Below, in pieces: positions 12,491 through 22,070 of a DNA stretch of 64,000 bases. The notes beneath the pieces were generated by a model. That model was not told the origin of the DNA and ran no database searches. It saw only the letters and a list, made by a program, of their open reading frames with translations. Made by a program: the position numbers and the translations under genes. Every line of letters begins with the position of its first letter. Positions within the stretch are counted from its first letter, which is position 1. Origin of the DNA: Rhodobacter sp. (GTDB lineage: Bacteria > Pseudomonadota > Alphaproteobacteria > Rhodobacterales > Rhodobacteraceae); NCBI GenBank assembly GCA_020250125.1, contig JADCEL010000061.1, positions 1 to 64,000 on the forward strand, read 5' to 3'.

Positions 12491-13687
12491 CTATGACTGT
12501 ATGAACTTTTCATACATGCTCATGAAACGCTTTTTCAATACAGGATCAGACAACTCAGGTTTTTCTAATTCTGGTAACCAATCTTCAAGACGCTGAACCG
12601 CTTCTGGGTTGGCACCTGACATCTCTGCGCTCCTTGTCAAATGATCGATAACTTCAAGAGCATGGCCAATTATCATCATCCTGTCAGTCGACCGCGTGGC
12701 GAATTTGAGAGAATTCAGATGCGTGTCGAGAAGGCGAAGGCGCTCGACCACATCCGTTACCGAAGCGGCTTCCGCCTCTGCTTCACTTTGGCGGTGGATG
12801 CGTTGCAGTTGGCGAGCGTAACGGGCGGAGCGTACCTTCTCACGCAACCGCCGGAAACCAGCAAATCCTGCGGCACCCAGTACGGTGGCAGAGAATGTAA
12901 GACCGGACAAAACTACGGCACCAAACACCGCAAACCCAAATAAGACATGTTGATCAGCATCAACTTGCTGCAAAGGTTGCCAATTCCAAGGTATCCAAAC
13001 AAGTCTAATCACCGCAAAAAAAATAAGAATAGGTAAAGAGACTAACGCCAATGCCACTAGAAACAGTACTGAATAACCTGTTGCAAATATCATCCCTGTG
13101 GTAATCCAGCCGATCAAAATTGAAAGAAAAAATCTTCCAATTTTCAGACTGGTTTCATTGCGAGAGCCGTCAGGAAGATCAAAGTTTATATTCGTCACAT
13201 GGAATTGATAGAAATATAGGCTCAAAAGAAAATATATGATAACAAAGGCTAGTATAAAAATCGAAATGAGCCTGTCCTGCTCTGATATGTCGACATGATA
13301 ATTGTCACCACCGATAAGCTTCAATCTTATGTCAGCGCCAATGACAAAAACAATAGCAATGAGAAAATACATCATGGTCAATCCAAAAGAGATCGGGCTG
13401 AAGATGCGCGGCGTAACAACCGGTTGCATCATGACATCAGTTTTTCCGCCTTCTGGTTGAGTTTCAGCGAGTTGCCAGCGAATAGTCACGCTGGGTGCGA
13501 GTCGATCCAAGTAGAAGCGAGGCATGATCGCATTATATCGAGAATCAATGTAGGACTGTGCAGTAGACCGCATTTGAGAAATTTCGTCTTCAGTCGGCTG
13601 GTTTACGATTAGCCGAGCTTTGCATCCTTGCAGAGATAGAATCAAAAACAACATTAAAAGAAGATGGCGAGAGACCTTAATAATCAT
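12491..13687 (-). CDS. Uncharacterised multi-pass membrane lipoprotein
   Basis: 398 aa; lipobox-like LILSLQGC, several TM segments, cytoplasmic helical C-terminus; low GC relative to surroundings; no family recognised. Confidence 0.7.
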   Translation of the reverse strand: MIIKVSRHLLLMLFLILSLQGCKARLIVNQPTEDEISQMRSTAQSYIDSRYNAIMPRFYLDRLAPSVTIRWQLAETQPEGGKTDVMMQPVVTPRIFSPISFGLTMMYFLIAIVFVIGADIRLKLIGGDNYHVDISEQDRLISIFILAFVIIYFLLSLYFYQFHVTNINFDLPDGSRNETSLKIGRFFLSILIGWITTGMIFATGYSVLFLVALALVSLPILIFFAVIRLVWIPWNWQPLQQVDADQHVLFGFAVFGAVVLSGLTFSATVLGAAGFAGFRRLREKVRSARYARQLQRIHRQSEAEAEAASVTDVVERLRLLDTHLNSLKFATRSTDRMMIIGHALEVIDHLTRSAEMSGANPEAVQRLEDWLPELEKPELSDPVLKKRFMSMYEKFIQS

Positions 13688-14237
13688 AGCGTTTAGCCGC
13701 TTTAGCGATGGCGACTAACGATTTGTTTGTTTGAGATAAGTCAGAGCTGATTGTCTTAAGGGCAATGGTAAATGACCCAGACAAGACAGATACAAGCCGG
13801 AGTATCTCAGATCTCTCTGATTTTATTGAAAATGTCCGATGGTTGATATAGCTCCATTGGCCCGGCGATAGATTAGCTTCCTTGAGAACCGAGTCGTCGA
13901 GCTTAACCTGCTGGTCATTTAGATGGTCAACAATACCGCGAAGGAAGTCGCAGACCTGCATGAAATGTGACTGAATTAGCTCCCGTCGTCCGCGTTCGAC
14001 AGACACCGCCAACTCCCCGATTGACTCATAAAAACTGTAGTAGCTTTGTATCCTCTGGCGTTCAGTCTCCTCTGCTTCAAGGCGTAACTTCGCGTCGAGT
14101 ATGGACGCCAGTCGAATGGTGTCCTGCCGGTATTTTACGAGATCTGCCAAGGTCCCCAGAGCGGGTTCCGCCAACGCCCGGGCGAGTGCCTCAAACGCTT
14201 CCCTCGCAAGAACGAGTTCACCACCACCTGCGATCAT
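13677..14237 (-). CDS. Uncharacterised helical protein, first gene of a two-gene operon
   Basis: 186 aa; overlaps the downstream lipoprotein gene by 11 nt; no family recognised. Confidence 0.65.
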   Translation of the reverse strand: MIAGGGELVLAREAFEALARALAEPALGTLADLVKYRQDTIRLASILDAKLRLEAEETERQRIQSYYSFYESIGELAVSVERGRRELIQSHFMQVCDFLRGIVDHLNDQQVKLDDSVLKEANLSPGQWSYINHRTFSIKSERSEILRLVSVLSGSFTIALKTISSDLSQTNKSLVAIAKAAKRYDY

Positions 14238-14489
14238 TGACCCCTCGTTGGCCCGACAGCATCAACTGTTCAATTTTTCAGATCTTCGGAGCTATGGATA
14301 TCCGAACTGATCGCTACGCGCAATACACGCTGGTTTGAATCACGTTGCCTTGACGGCTCGCTGCTCGGGGATATGGATCACTGGACCGTGATAATGCCCG
14401 CCTTCCTTTACAGAATCTTAACACAGCTCCACAACCCATTGAAAACAATAATGCCGTTATCTGTCCCACGGTGGGCGGCCCTCTTTTTC

Positions 14490-15374
14490 CTAACTGCGAG
14501 GCTCCGTTTTCTGCCGCGCCCGCGCGCGTTCGCGGGCAAAGGTGTAAAGCCCCGACCCGATGATCAGCGCGGCCCCGGTCAGCGTCCAGGCATCGGGACG
14601 CTCGCCGAAGACCGCTACCCCGATGATCAGCGCGAAGATCAGACGCGAATAGCGGAAGGGCGTTGTCACCGAAACCTCGCCCCGCCGCATCGCCGCCGTG
14701 ATCGCCCAGTAGGAGGCAATGCTGAACCCCAGCGCACCGGCAAGATAGCCGACATGCGCCCCCGTCACCGGAACCGGCCCGCCCGTGGCGGCCAGCATGG
14801 CTGCGGCCAGCGGGATCAGCGACAGAAACCCCCAGGCCGAAAGCTGCATCGAGGTGATCGTCGGGGCGACCCGCCGCGTTGCCAGGTCGCGCACCGCAAG
14901 CCCGGCCACCGCCAGCAACGCCCAGAGCGAGGCCGGATCAAACCCGCTCAGGCCCGGGCGGATGATCACCAGCACCCCCAGAAAACCCACCGAAATCGCG
15001 GTCCAGCGCCGCCAGCCCACAGTCTCGCCCAGAAAGACCGCCGCGCCAAAGGTGACGGCCAGCGGCATGGCCTGAAAAATGGCCGCGACCAGCGACAGGG
15101 GTGCCAGCGCCAGCGCGGTGATAAAGCCCAAAGTGCCGATCACCTCGCCCGCATTGCGCCAGATCACCGGGGCTGTCAGCGCCTCGGCAGACCAGATGCG
15201 CTTGCCCTGACGGCGCGCCAGAAGGATGAACACCGGCGCACCACCGGCGGCCAGCGCCAGCAGGATCTGCCCGGTGGGCAGGTCGGCCGCCGCCCATTTC
15301 ACGAACATGTCCTCGATGGCAAAGCCCGCCATCGCGGCGACCATCAGAATGATGCCGCGCAGATTGTCCCGCAT
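14490..15374 (-). CDS. DMT superfamily (EamA) transporter
   Basis: 10-TM hydrophobic pattern; ILMVAAMAGFAIEDMFVKWAA. Confidence 0.88.
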   Translation of the reverse strand: MRDNLRGIILMVAAMAGFAIEDMFVKWAAADLPTGQILLALAAGGAPVFILLARRQGKRIWSAEALTAPVIWRNAGEVIGTLGFITALALAPLSLVAAIFQAMPLAVTFGAAVFLGETVGWRRWTAISVGFLGVLVIIRPGLSGFDPASLWALLAVAGLAVRDLATRRVAPTITSMQLSAWGFLSLIPLAAAMLAATGGPVPVTGAHVGYLAGALGFSIASYWAITAAMRRGEVSVTTPFRYSRLIFALIIGVAVFGERPDAWTLTGAALIIGSGLYTFARERARARQKTEPRS

Positions 15375-15385
15375 GTCGGCGACCG

Positions 15386-15799
15386 TCAGCCTTTCTTTGC
15401 GGGAACGCCGTACAGTTCCAGCCTGTGTCCGATCAGCCTGTAGCCCAGACGTGCCGCGATCCTCTCTTGCAGCGCTTCGATCTCGGGGTCGACAAATTCC
15501 GTGACCTTGCCTGAATTCATGTCGATCAGGTGATCATGGTGGTCGCGCTCGGCATCCTCATAGCGGGCGCGCCCGTCGCCGAATTCCAGCCGGTCCAGGA
15601 TGCCGGCCTCTTCGAACAGCTTCACCGTGCGATAGACGGTGGCGATCGAGATGCGCGGGTCAATGGCGCTGGCACGGTTGTACAGGGCTTCGACATCCGG
15701 GTGGTCTTCAGCGGCCCCGATGACACGCGCCACGATGCGGCGCTGGTCTGTCATGCGCAGGCCCTTGGCCTCGCAGCGCGCGATGATGGTTTCGGCCAT
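15386..15799 (-). CDS. Fur family transcriptional regulator
   Basis: MTDQRRIVARVI...HPDVEALYNRA...ISIATVYRTVKLFEEAGIL...DHHDHLIDMNSGKV. Confidence 0.9.
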   Translation of the reverse strand: MAETIIARCEAKGLRMTDQRRIVARVIGAAEDHPDVEALYNRASAIDPRISIATVYRTVKLFEEAGILDRLEFGDGRARYEDAERDHHDHLIDMNSGKVTEFVDPEIEALQERIAARLGYRLIGHRLELYGVPAKKG

Positions 15800-15938
15800 G
15801 GGCGTCTCCGCAGGCGGGTCGGTCGCGGCAGGCTTTATGTCATTCGCCCCGTCATCGCCAGCCAATTTGTCCCTGTGGCGGTGCCTTGACAGCCTGCGGA
15901 CACCGACGCATGGCTTGCCTCCGGGAAAAGGGAACGCA

Positions 15939-16844
15939 ATGCCACGCAAGGACAGGATCGATGCGCTTGGTGCGGCGGCCCTGGTCGGCATGGCCCTGCT
16001 CTTTGCGGTCAACCAGGTCTCGATCAAGCTGTTGAACACCGGGTTCCAGCCGGTGTTTCTGGCCGGGCTGCGGTCCTGCCTTGCCTTGGTCTGCCTATAC
16101 GGCTGGATGCGGTTTCGGGGGTACGGTCTGCAATTCTCTGCCAGCACGGCACCGGCCGGGGCGCTGATGGGCAGCCTTTTTGCGGCGGAATTCCTGCTTT
16201 TGTTCCTTGCGCTGGATCTGACGACGGTCGTGCGCACCTCGATCCTGTTTTATTCCATGCCGGTCTGGATGGCGCTGATGGCCCATGTCGGTCTGCCGGG
16301 CGAACGGATCACGGTGCAAAAGGGGGTCGGGCTGGCCCTGGCCTTTGCCGGAACGGCCTGGGCGATCCTGGATCGGGGGGGTGCGGACGGCACAGCCAGT
16401 CTGGCGGGGGACCTGTGCGCGCTTGGCGGTGCGCTGGGATGGGCCGGTACCGCCTATATGGCACGGGGGTCGGCCATGGTGCGCGAACGGCCCGAGATGC
16501 AGCTGTTCTGGATGCTTCTGGTCTCTGGCCCGCTGCTTGTGCTGCTTGCCCCCGCCTTTGGCCCGCTGATCCGTGACCTTCAGCCCCTGCACTTTGCCGG
16601 GCTGTTCTTTCAGGTGGTGATCGTCGTGACGGCCGGTTTCATCATCTGGCTTTGGCTCTTGTCGGTCTATCCGGCGTCCGGGGTTGCCAGCTTTTCCTTC
16701 CTGACCCCGGTCTTCGGGCTGACCCTGGGGTGGCTTCTGCTGGACGAGCCTGTGGGGCCGGGGATTCTGGGGGCGGCTGCGCTGGTGTCGGCGGGAATCG
16801 TGCTGATCAACCGCCGACCCGCCGCGCCGCCTGTGCGCGACTGA
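15939..16844 (+). CDS. EamA family transporter
   Basis: Polytopic; tandem EamA domains; SFLTPVFGLTLGWLLLDEPV. Confidence 0.87.
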   Translation: MPRKDRIDALGAAALVGMALLFAVNQVSIKLLNTGFQPVFLAGLRSCLALVCLYGWMRFRGYGLQFSASTAPAGALMGSLFAAEFLLLFLALDLTTVVRTSILFYSMPVWMALMAHVGLPGERITVQKGVGLALAFAGTAWAILDRGGADGTASLAGDLCALGGALGWAGTAYMARGSAMVRERPEMQLFWMLLVSGPLLVLLAPAFGPLIRDLQPLHFAGLFFQVVIVVTAGFIIWLWLLSVYPASGVASFSFLTPVFGLTLGWLLLDEPVGPGILGAAALVSAGIVLINRRPAAPPVRD

Positions 16845-17171
16845 ATTTCAGGCAAGCCTGGCCGTCGGCGGCGGATCGGGGGCGCGGCCCCCCCCCCCGC
16901 CGCGCGGTGCCGGTGCCCGCAACCTGTCGGCCTTTTGCTGCGCCGCATCACGCAGGCGGGCAGACCACAGCGATATTTCTTGCGCCCCTCTGTGGTGCCG
17001 GGCGTGGTGCCCGGCGGGTTTGCCGATTTGGATCGCCCCAGATTCGTCCACAGCCTGCGCGGCGGCCTGTGGCATCCTTGCCCGGTCAAGAGGGATTATC
17101 ACGCGCTGCGCCAAATTTCGGGATTGCGAGCTTCGGGCAAATACGACAGTTTGACGAAGCTGCGCAAAACC

Positions 17172-17187
17172 ACACCATATCTGGTGG
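17172..17187 (+). promoter_or_regulatory. Candidate NrdR box upstream of nrdJ
   Basis: ACACCATATCTGGTGG is an imperfect 16-bp palindrome close to the NrdR consensus acaCwAtATaTwGtgt. No second box found at about 31 bp spacing. Confidence 0.35.
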
Positions 17188-17356
17188 CAAGCGAAGCGGC
17201 CTTAAAGCATCGGAACCGCGCGCCCCTTCCGGGGCGTGAAAGCGCCGGCAACATCCGCAGCCGGTGCGGCGATGCTTTTGGTCCGCAGGACACCGGCAGC
17301 ACGACATTGGCAGACGGACGCGGCAGCAAGCCGCGCCGGAACAGGAGTTGGGGCAG

Positions 17357-20300
17357 ATGAAGATCGAGCGCAAGTTCACCACGGCCGAGAGCGGTGCCTA
17401 CGGCACCATCGGGTTTTTCACCACCACGTCCGAAATCCGCAATCCTGACGGAACGGTCGTGTTCCGCAACGACGCCGTGGAAGTTCCCGAAGGCTGGAGC
17501 CAGGTCGCCTCTGACGTGCTGGCGCAGAAGTATTTCCGCAAGGCGGGCGTTCCGGCGCTGCGCAAGCGCGTGAAGGAAAAGGGCGTGCCCGAATTCCTGT
17601 GGCGTTCGGTGCCCGATCACGACGCGCTGGCAGCCCTGCCCGAGGCAGAGCGGTTCGTCGGCGAAACCAGCGCCCGCCAGGTGTTTGACCGTATGGCCGG
17701 GGCCTGGGCCTATTGGGGCTGGAAGGGCGGCTATTTCACCACCGAGGCCGATGCCCGCGCCTATCACGACGAGATGCGCTTCATGCTGGCCCGCCAGATG
17801 GCAGCCCCCAACAGCCCGCAATGGTTCAACACCGGCCTGCATTGGGCTTACGGCGTCGACGGCCCGGCACAGGGCCATTTCTATGTCGATTACAGGACCG
17901 GCACCCTGACCAAATCCGACAGTGCCTATGAACACCCCCAGCCCCATGCCTGCTTCATCCAGTCGGTCAGCGATGATCTGGTGAACGATGGCGGCATCAT
18001 GGATCTGTGGGTCCGCGAGGCGCGCCTGTTCAAATACGGCTCGGGCACCGGCACCAATTTCTCATCGCTGCGCGGCGAGGGCGAAAAGCTGTCGGGCGGC
18101 GGCAGGTCTTCGGGTCTGATGGGCTTTCTCAAGATCGGTGACCGGGCGGCGGGTGCCATCAAATCGGGCGGGACCACGCGCCGCGCCGCCAAGATGGTGA
18201 TCTGCGACATGGATCACCCCGATATCGAAGCCTTCATCAACTGGAAGGTCATCGAAGAACAGAAAGTGGCCTCGCTGGTTGCCGGATCGAAGGCGCATGA
18301 AACCAGGCTGAACGACATTTTCGCCGCGATCAAGGCCTGGGATGGCGCGGAAGCCGACGCCACCGATCCGGCCAGGAACGCCGGCCTGAAGGCCGCGATC
18401 CGGTCGGCGAAAAAGGCGATGATCCCGGAAACCTATGTGGGCCGCATCCTGCAATATGCGCGCCAGGGCTATTCCGGCATCGAGTTTCCCACCTATGACA
18501 CCGACTGGGATTCCGAAGCCTATGTCACCGTTTCCGGCCAGAATTCGAACAACTCTGTCCGCGTCACCGATGCCTTCCTGCAGGCGGTAAGAAATGACAC
18601 GGACTGGGGCCTGATCCGGCGCACCGACGGCAAGGTGGCAAGAACCGTCAAGGCCCGCGATCTGTGGGATCAGGTCGGTCATGCCGCCTGGGCCTGCGCC
18701 GACCCCGGCATCCAGTTCCACGACACGGTCAACGCCTGGCACACCTGCCCGGCGGACGGGCCGATCCGCGGATCGAACCCCTGTTCGGAATACATGTTCC
18801 TGGATGACACGGCCTGCAACCTGGCCTCGATGAACCTGCTGACCTTCCGCAACGGCACGGCCTTTGACGCCGGAGGCTATATCCACGCAACGCGCCTTTG
18901 GACCGTGACGCTGGAAATCTCGGTGCTGATGGCGCAGTTCCCGTCACGGGAAATTGCGCAGCGGTCCTACGACTTCCGCACGCTGGGCCTGGGCTATGCC
19001 AATATCGGCGGCCTGTTGATGACGATGGGCCTCGGCTATGATTCGGCGCAAGGGCGGGCGCTGTGTGGCGCGCTGTCTGCGATCATGACCGGTGTCGCCT
19101 ATGCCACCTCGGCCGAAATGGCGGGCGAGTTGGGGGCGTTTCCGGGCTATGCCCGCAATGCCGACCATATGCTGCGCGTCATCCGCAACCACCGCCGCGC
19201 CGCGATGGGCGATACCACCGGCTATGTCGGTGTCAACGTGGTGCCTGTGGCGCTGGATGCCGGCAACTGCCCGGACCCGCGCCTGATCGCCCTGGCGCGC
19301 GAGGCCTGGGACACCGCCCTGACGCTGGGCGAAAGGCACGGCTACCGCAACGCCCAGACCACCGTCGTCGCCCCGACCGGCACCATCGGGCTGGTCATGG
19401 ATTGCGACACCACCGGAATCGAGCCGGACTTCGCGCTGGTCAAGTTCAAGAAGCTTGCGGGGGGCGGTTACTTCAAGATCATCAACCGGTCGGTCCCGGC
19501 GGCGCTTGAAACGCTGGGCTATGGCCCGGCCCAGATTGCCGAAATCATCGCCTGTGCGGTGGGTCACGGCAGCCTTGGCAACTGCCCCGGCATCAACCAC
19601 ACCGCGCTGATCGGCCACGGTTTCGGCCCGCGCGAGATCGAAAAGATCGAAGCCGCCCTGCCATCGGCCTTTGACATCCGCTTTGTCTTCAACCAGTGGA
19701 CCCTGGGCGAGGAGTTCTGCAAAGGCACGCTGGGCATTCCGGCAGAGAAGCTGAACGATCCGACCTTCGATCTGCTGGCCCATCTTGGCTTTACCCGCGC
19801 CCAGGTGGCGGCTGCCAACGACCATGTCTGCGGCATGATGACACTGGAAAACGCGCCCTTCCTGAAGCCGGAACACTATGCCGTCTTCGATTGTGCCAAT
19901 CCCTGCGGCAAGACCGGCAAGCGCTTTCTGTCGGTCGAAAGCCACATCCACATGATGGCGGCGGCCCAAAGCTTTATCTCCGGGGCCATTTCCAAAACCA
20001 TCAACATGCCCAATTCCGCCACGATTGCAGAGGCGCTGGCGGCCTATGAACTCAGCTGGTCGCTGGGCATCAAGGCCAATGCGCTCTACCGCGACGGATC
20101 GAAGCTGTCGCAGCCGCTGGCCTCGGCGCTGGTCGGGGATGATGAAGAGGCGGAAGAAAGCCTGGCCACCGGCAATCCGGCGTCCAAGGCGCAGGTTCTG
20201 GCCGAGAAGATCATCGAAAAGGTGATCATCAAGGAAATCGTCCGCTCGAACCGCGAAAAACTGCCCGAGCGCCGCAAGGGCTATACGCAAAAGGCCATCG

Positions 20301-21028
20301 TCGGCGGCCACAAGGTGTATCTGCGCACCGGCGAGTATCAGGACGGCAGCTTGGGCGAGATCTTCATCGACATGCACAAGGAAGGGGCCGGCTTTCGCGC
20401 GATGATGAACAACTTCGCAATCGCGGTCAGCGTCGGCCTGCAATATGGTGTTCCGCTTGAGGAATTTGTAGAGGCATTTACCTTTACCCGCTTCGAGCCT
20501 GCGGGGATGGTGCAGGGCAATGACAGCATCAAGAACGCCACCTCGATCCTGGATTACATCTTCCGCGAACTGGCGGTCAGCTATCTGGACCGCACCGATC
20601 TGGCCCATGTCAAGCCGCAGGGGGCGTCGTTCGACGACCTGGGCCGGGGCGAGGAAGAAGGCAAGCGCAACATCTCGGAAGTCTCTGACCAGGCCGCGAC
20701 CCGCGGGCTGGAGGTGCTGAAGCAGATCAGCTCCACCGGCTATCTGCGCAAGCGCCTGCCGCAGGAACTGGTGGTGCTGCAGGGCGGAATGAGTACGGCG
20801 GGTCTGGGCAGCGATGCCATGGGGTCACTCAGCCTGATGATGACCGAAACCACGACCTTCGGCGCAACCGCACTGTCGTCGGGCACCGTGGTGCTGGACG
20901 AACGGGCGAAGGCGAAGCTGCAGGGCTACACCGGCGACAGCTGCGGCGAATGCGGCCACTTTATGATGGTGCGGAACGGGTCCTGCCTGAAGTGCCAGTC
21001 ATGTGGCGCGACGACGGGGTGCAGTTAA
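17357..21028 (+). CDS. nrdJ: Adenosylcobalamin-dependent (class II) ribonucleoside-diphosphate reductase
   Basis: 1223 aa; [54 protein letters not shown], Cys-rich C-terminal tail [28 protein letters not shown]. Confidence 0.96.
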   Translation: MKIERKFTTAESGAYGTIGFFTTTSEIRNPDGTVVFRNDAVEVPEGWSQVASDVLAQKYFRKAGVPALRKRVKEKGVPEFLWRSVPDHDALAALPEAERFVGETSARQVFDRMAGAWAYWGWKGGYFTTEADARAYHDEMRFMLARQMAAPNSPQWFNTGLHWAYGVDGPAQGHFYVDYRTGTLTKSDSAYEHPQPHACFIQSVSDDLVNDGGIMDLWVREARLFKYGSGTGTNFSSLRGEGEKLSGGGRSSGLMGFLKIGDRAAGAIKSGGTTRRAAKMVICDMDHPDIEAFINWKVIEEQKVASLVAGSKAHETRLNDIFAAIKAWDGAEADATDPARNAGLKAAIRSAKKAMIPETYVGRILQYARQGYSGIEFPTYDTDWDSEAYVTVSGQNSNNSVRVTDAFLQAVRNDTDWGLIRRTDGKVARTVKARDLWDQVGHAAWACADPGIQFHDTVNAWHTCPADGPIRGSNPCSEYMFLDDTACNLASMNLLTFRNGTAFDAGGYIHATRLWTVTLEISVLMAQFPSREIAQRSYDFRTLGLGYANIGGLLMTMGLGYDSAQGRALCGALSAIMTGVAYATSAEMAGELGAFPGYARNADHMLRVIRNHRRAAMGDTTGYVGVNVVPVALDAGNCPDPRLIALAREAWDTALTLGERHGYRNAQTTVVAPTGTIGLVMDCDTTGIEPDFALVKFKKLAGGGYFKIINRSVPAALETLGYGPAQIAEIIACAVGHGSLGNCPGINHTALIGHGFGPREIEKIEAALPSAFDIRFVFNQWTLGEEFCKGTLGIPAEKLNDPTFDLLAHLGFTRAQVAAANDHVCGMMTLENAPFLKPEHYAVFDCANPCGKTGKRFLSVESHIHMMAAAQSFISGAISKTINMPNSATIAEALAAYELSWSLGIKANALYRDGSKLSQPLASALVGDDEEAEESLATGNPASKAQVLAEKIIEKVIIKEIVRSNREKLPERRKGYTQKAIVGGHKVYLRTGEYQDGSLGEIFIDMHKEGAGFRAMMNNFAIAVSVGLQYGVPLEEFVEAFTFTRFEPAGMVQGNDSIKNATSILDYIFRELAVSYLDRTDLAHVKPQGASFDDLGRGEEEGKRNISEVSDQAATRGLEVLKQISSTGYLRKRLPQELVVLQGGMSTAGLGSDAMGSLSLMMTETTTFGATALSSGTVVLDERAKAKLQGYTGDSCGECGHFMMVRNGSCLKCQSCGATTGCS

Positions 21029-21046
21029 GGCATGAGGAGCAGGCAA

Positions 21047-21709
21047 ATGGGTAGCAAGTTGCCCCGGAATAAGGGGAAAGTGCCGTCTTTGTCCGTTGTA
21101 CGGTATGCGGAGATTTACCGCACGATGATCCTCTATCGCGGTCAGTATTGCGATGATGAAGAACTGCGGTACTTCAAGATGCCGGACTTTTGGCAGTGGC
21201 TTTGTGGTGATGGGAAGGAAGGCTGGCAAGTAAAGACCTTCCGATCAGACCTACCTGACGATTATCTGCGGAAAGCGGCCATTATTGCTTTCGACGGTCG
21301 AATGACACTTACGGTGGATGAAATTCTATGGGAAAAAGCAAAGCTCGGCTCAAAAGTTCCAAACTTCATTCTGGGCCACGAGTTCGCGCATTTGGCCCTT
21401 GACCATCACCTTGGTAATGCGACGAAGAAGAATTTTTTGTTGAAGCAGAGAAATACGGACTTTGCGATCATTCCCCCAACCCCGGAAGAACTCGAGGCAA
21501 ACTTTGGTGGAGTCGTATTTCAGTGTGGTCCTGTACTGGAGGATGTGCGTTGGGGCGCGATAGACATTGCAAACCGGGCATTTTCAGATGTAGCGCAAGT
21601 CGAGAAGGCTATGAGGATCGTTCGTCTCGAAGCGTTCAAGCAGGAACTTAATCGACAATTGGAGGCCGAATTGCGACGGCGGTCTTCGCTTCGAAGAATT
21701 GTACTTTGA
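21047..21709 (+). CDS. ImmA/IrrE-like putative zinc metallopeptidase
   Basis: FILGHEFAHLALDHH (HExxH-type motif); immediately downstream of nrdJ. Confidence 0.7.
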   Translation: MGSKLPRNKGKVPSLSVVRYAEIYRTMILYRGQYCDDEELRYFKMPDFWQWLCGDGKEGWQVKTFRSDLPDDYLRKAAIIAFDGRMTLTVDEILWEKAKLGSKVPNFILGHEFAHLALDHHLGNATKKNFLLKQRNTDFAIIPPTPEELEANFGGVVFQCGPVLEDVRWGAIDIANRAFSDVAQVEKAMRIVRLEAFKQELNRQLEAELRRRSSLRRIVL

Positions 21710-21728
21710 ACCAATCGCGGACCACACA

Positions 21729-21815
21729 TTCGGCGATTGTGGCAACTGCACGCTGCCGCGCAACGGGACCTGCATGAAGTGCATTACCTGTGGCGGGACG
21801 AGCGGGTGCAGTTGA
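21729..21815 (+). pseudogene. Detached second copy of the nrdJ C-terminal Cys-rich tail
   Basis: Frame reads FGDCGNCTLPRNGTCMKCITCGGTSGCS*, clearly homologous to the nrdJ terminus [31 protein letters not shown]. Confidence 0.8.
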
Positions 21816-21827
21816 AGCGTCTTCTTG

Positions 21828-21853
21828 CCTGATTTGTCCGTCGACAAATCAGG
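21828..21853. repeat. 11-bp perfect inverted repeat, 4-nt loop
   Basis: CCTGATTTGTC-cgtc-GACAAATCAGG. Confidence 0.85.
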
Positions 21854-21914
21854 CCGCGCCTGCCTGCCCCTGGCAGGCGCGTTCGCGCCCGCCCAGGCAG
21901 GCGCGGCCTGATTT
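21846..21914. repeat. 21-bp perfect inverted repeat overlapping the preceding hairpin
   Basis: AAATCAGGCCGCGCCTGCCTG (21846-21866) / CAGGCAGGCGCGGCCTGATTT (21894-21914). Confidence 0.85.
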
Positions 21915-22070
21915 TCAGGTCGTAGCCCCAAGACCTGCCCCCCTTGCCCTGCGGCTTGCGCCTTCGGGCAACGGACCGGGCCACGCTCCACTGGAGCGTG
22001 ACCTTCTCGGTCCGGGCGCAAAGATCGATAGCGGTACGCTCTCTTGGAAGACAGCTGAACATGGCGGCGT

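Noticed and set aside
14373-15443. 356-aa plus-strand ORF
   Set aside because: Antisense to the EamA transporter; low-complexity Gln/Arg/His-rich.
17100-17356. Cobalamin riboswitch before nrdJ
   Set aside because: No recognisable B12-box or expected long structured leader on reading.
18944-20608. 554-aa minus-strand ORF
   Set aside because: Antisense shadow of nrdJ.
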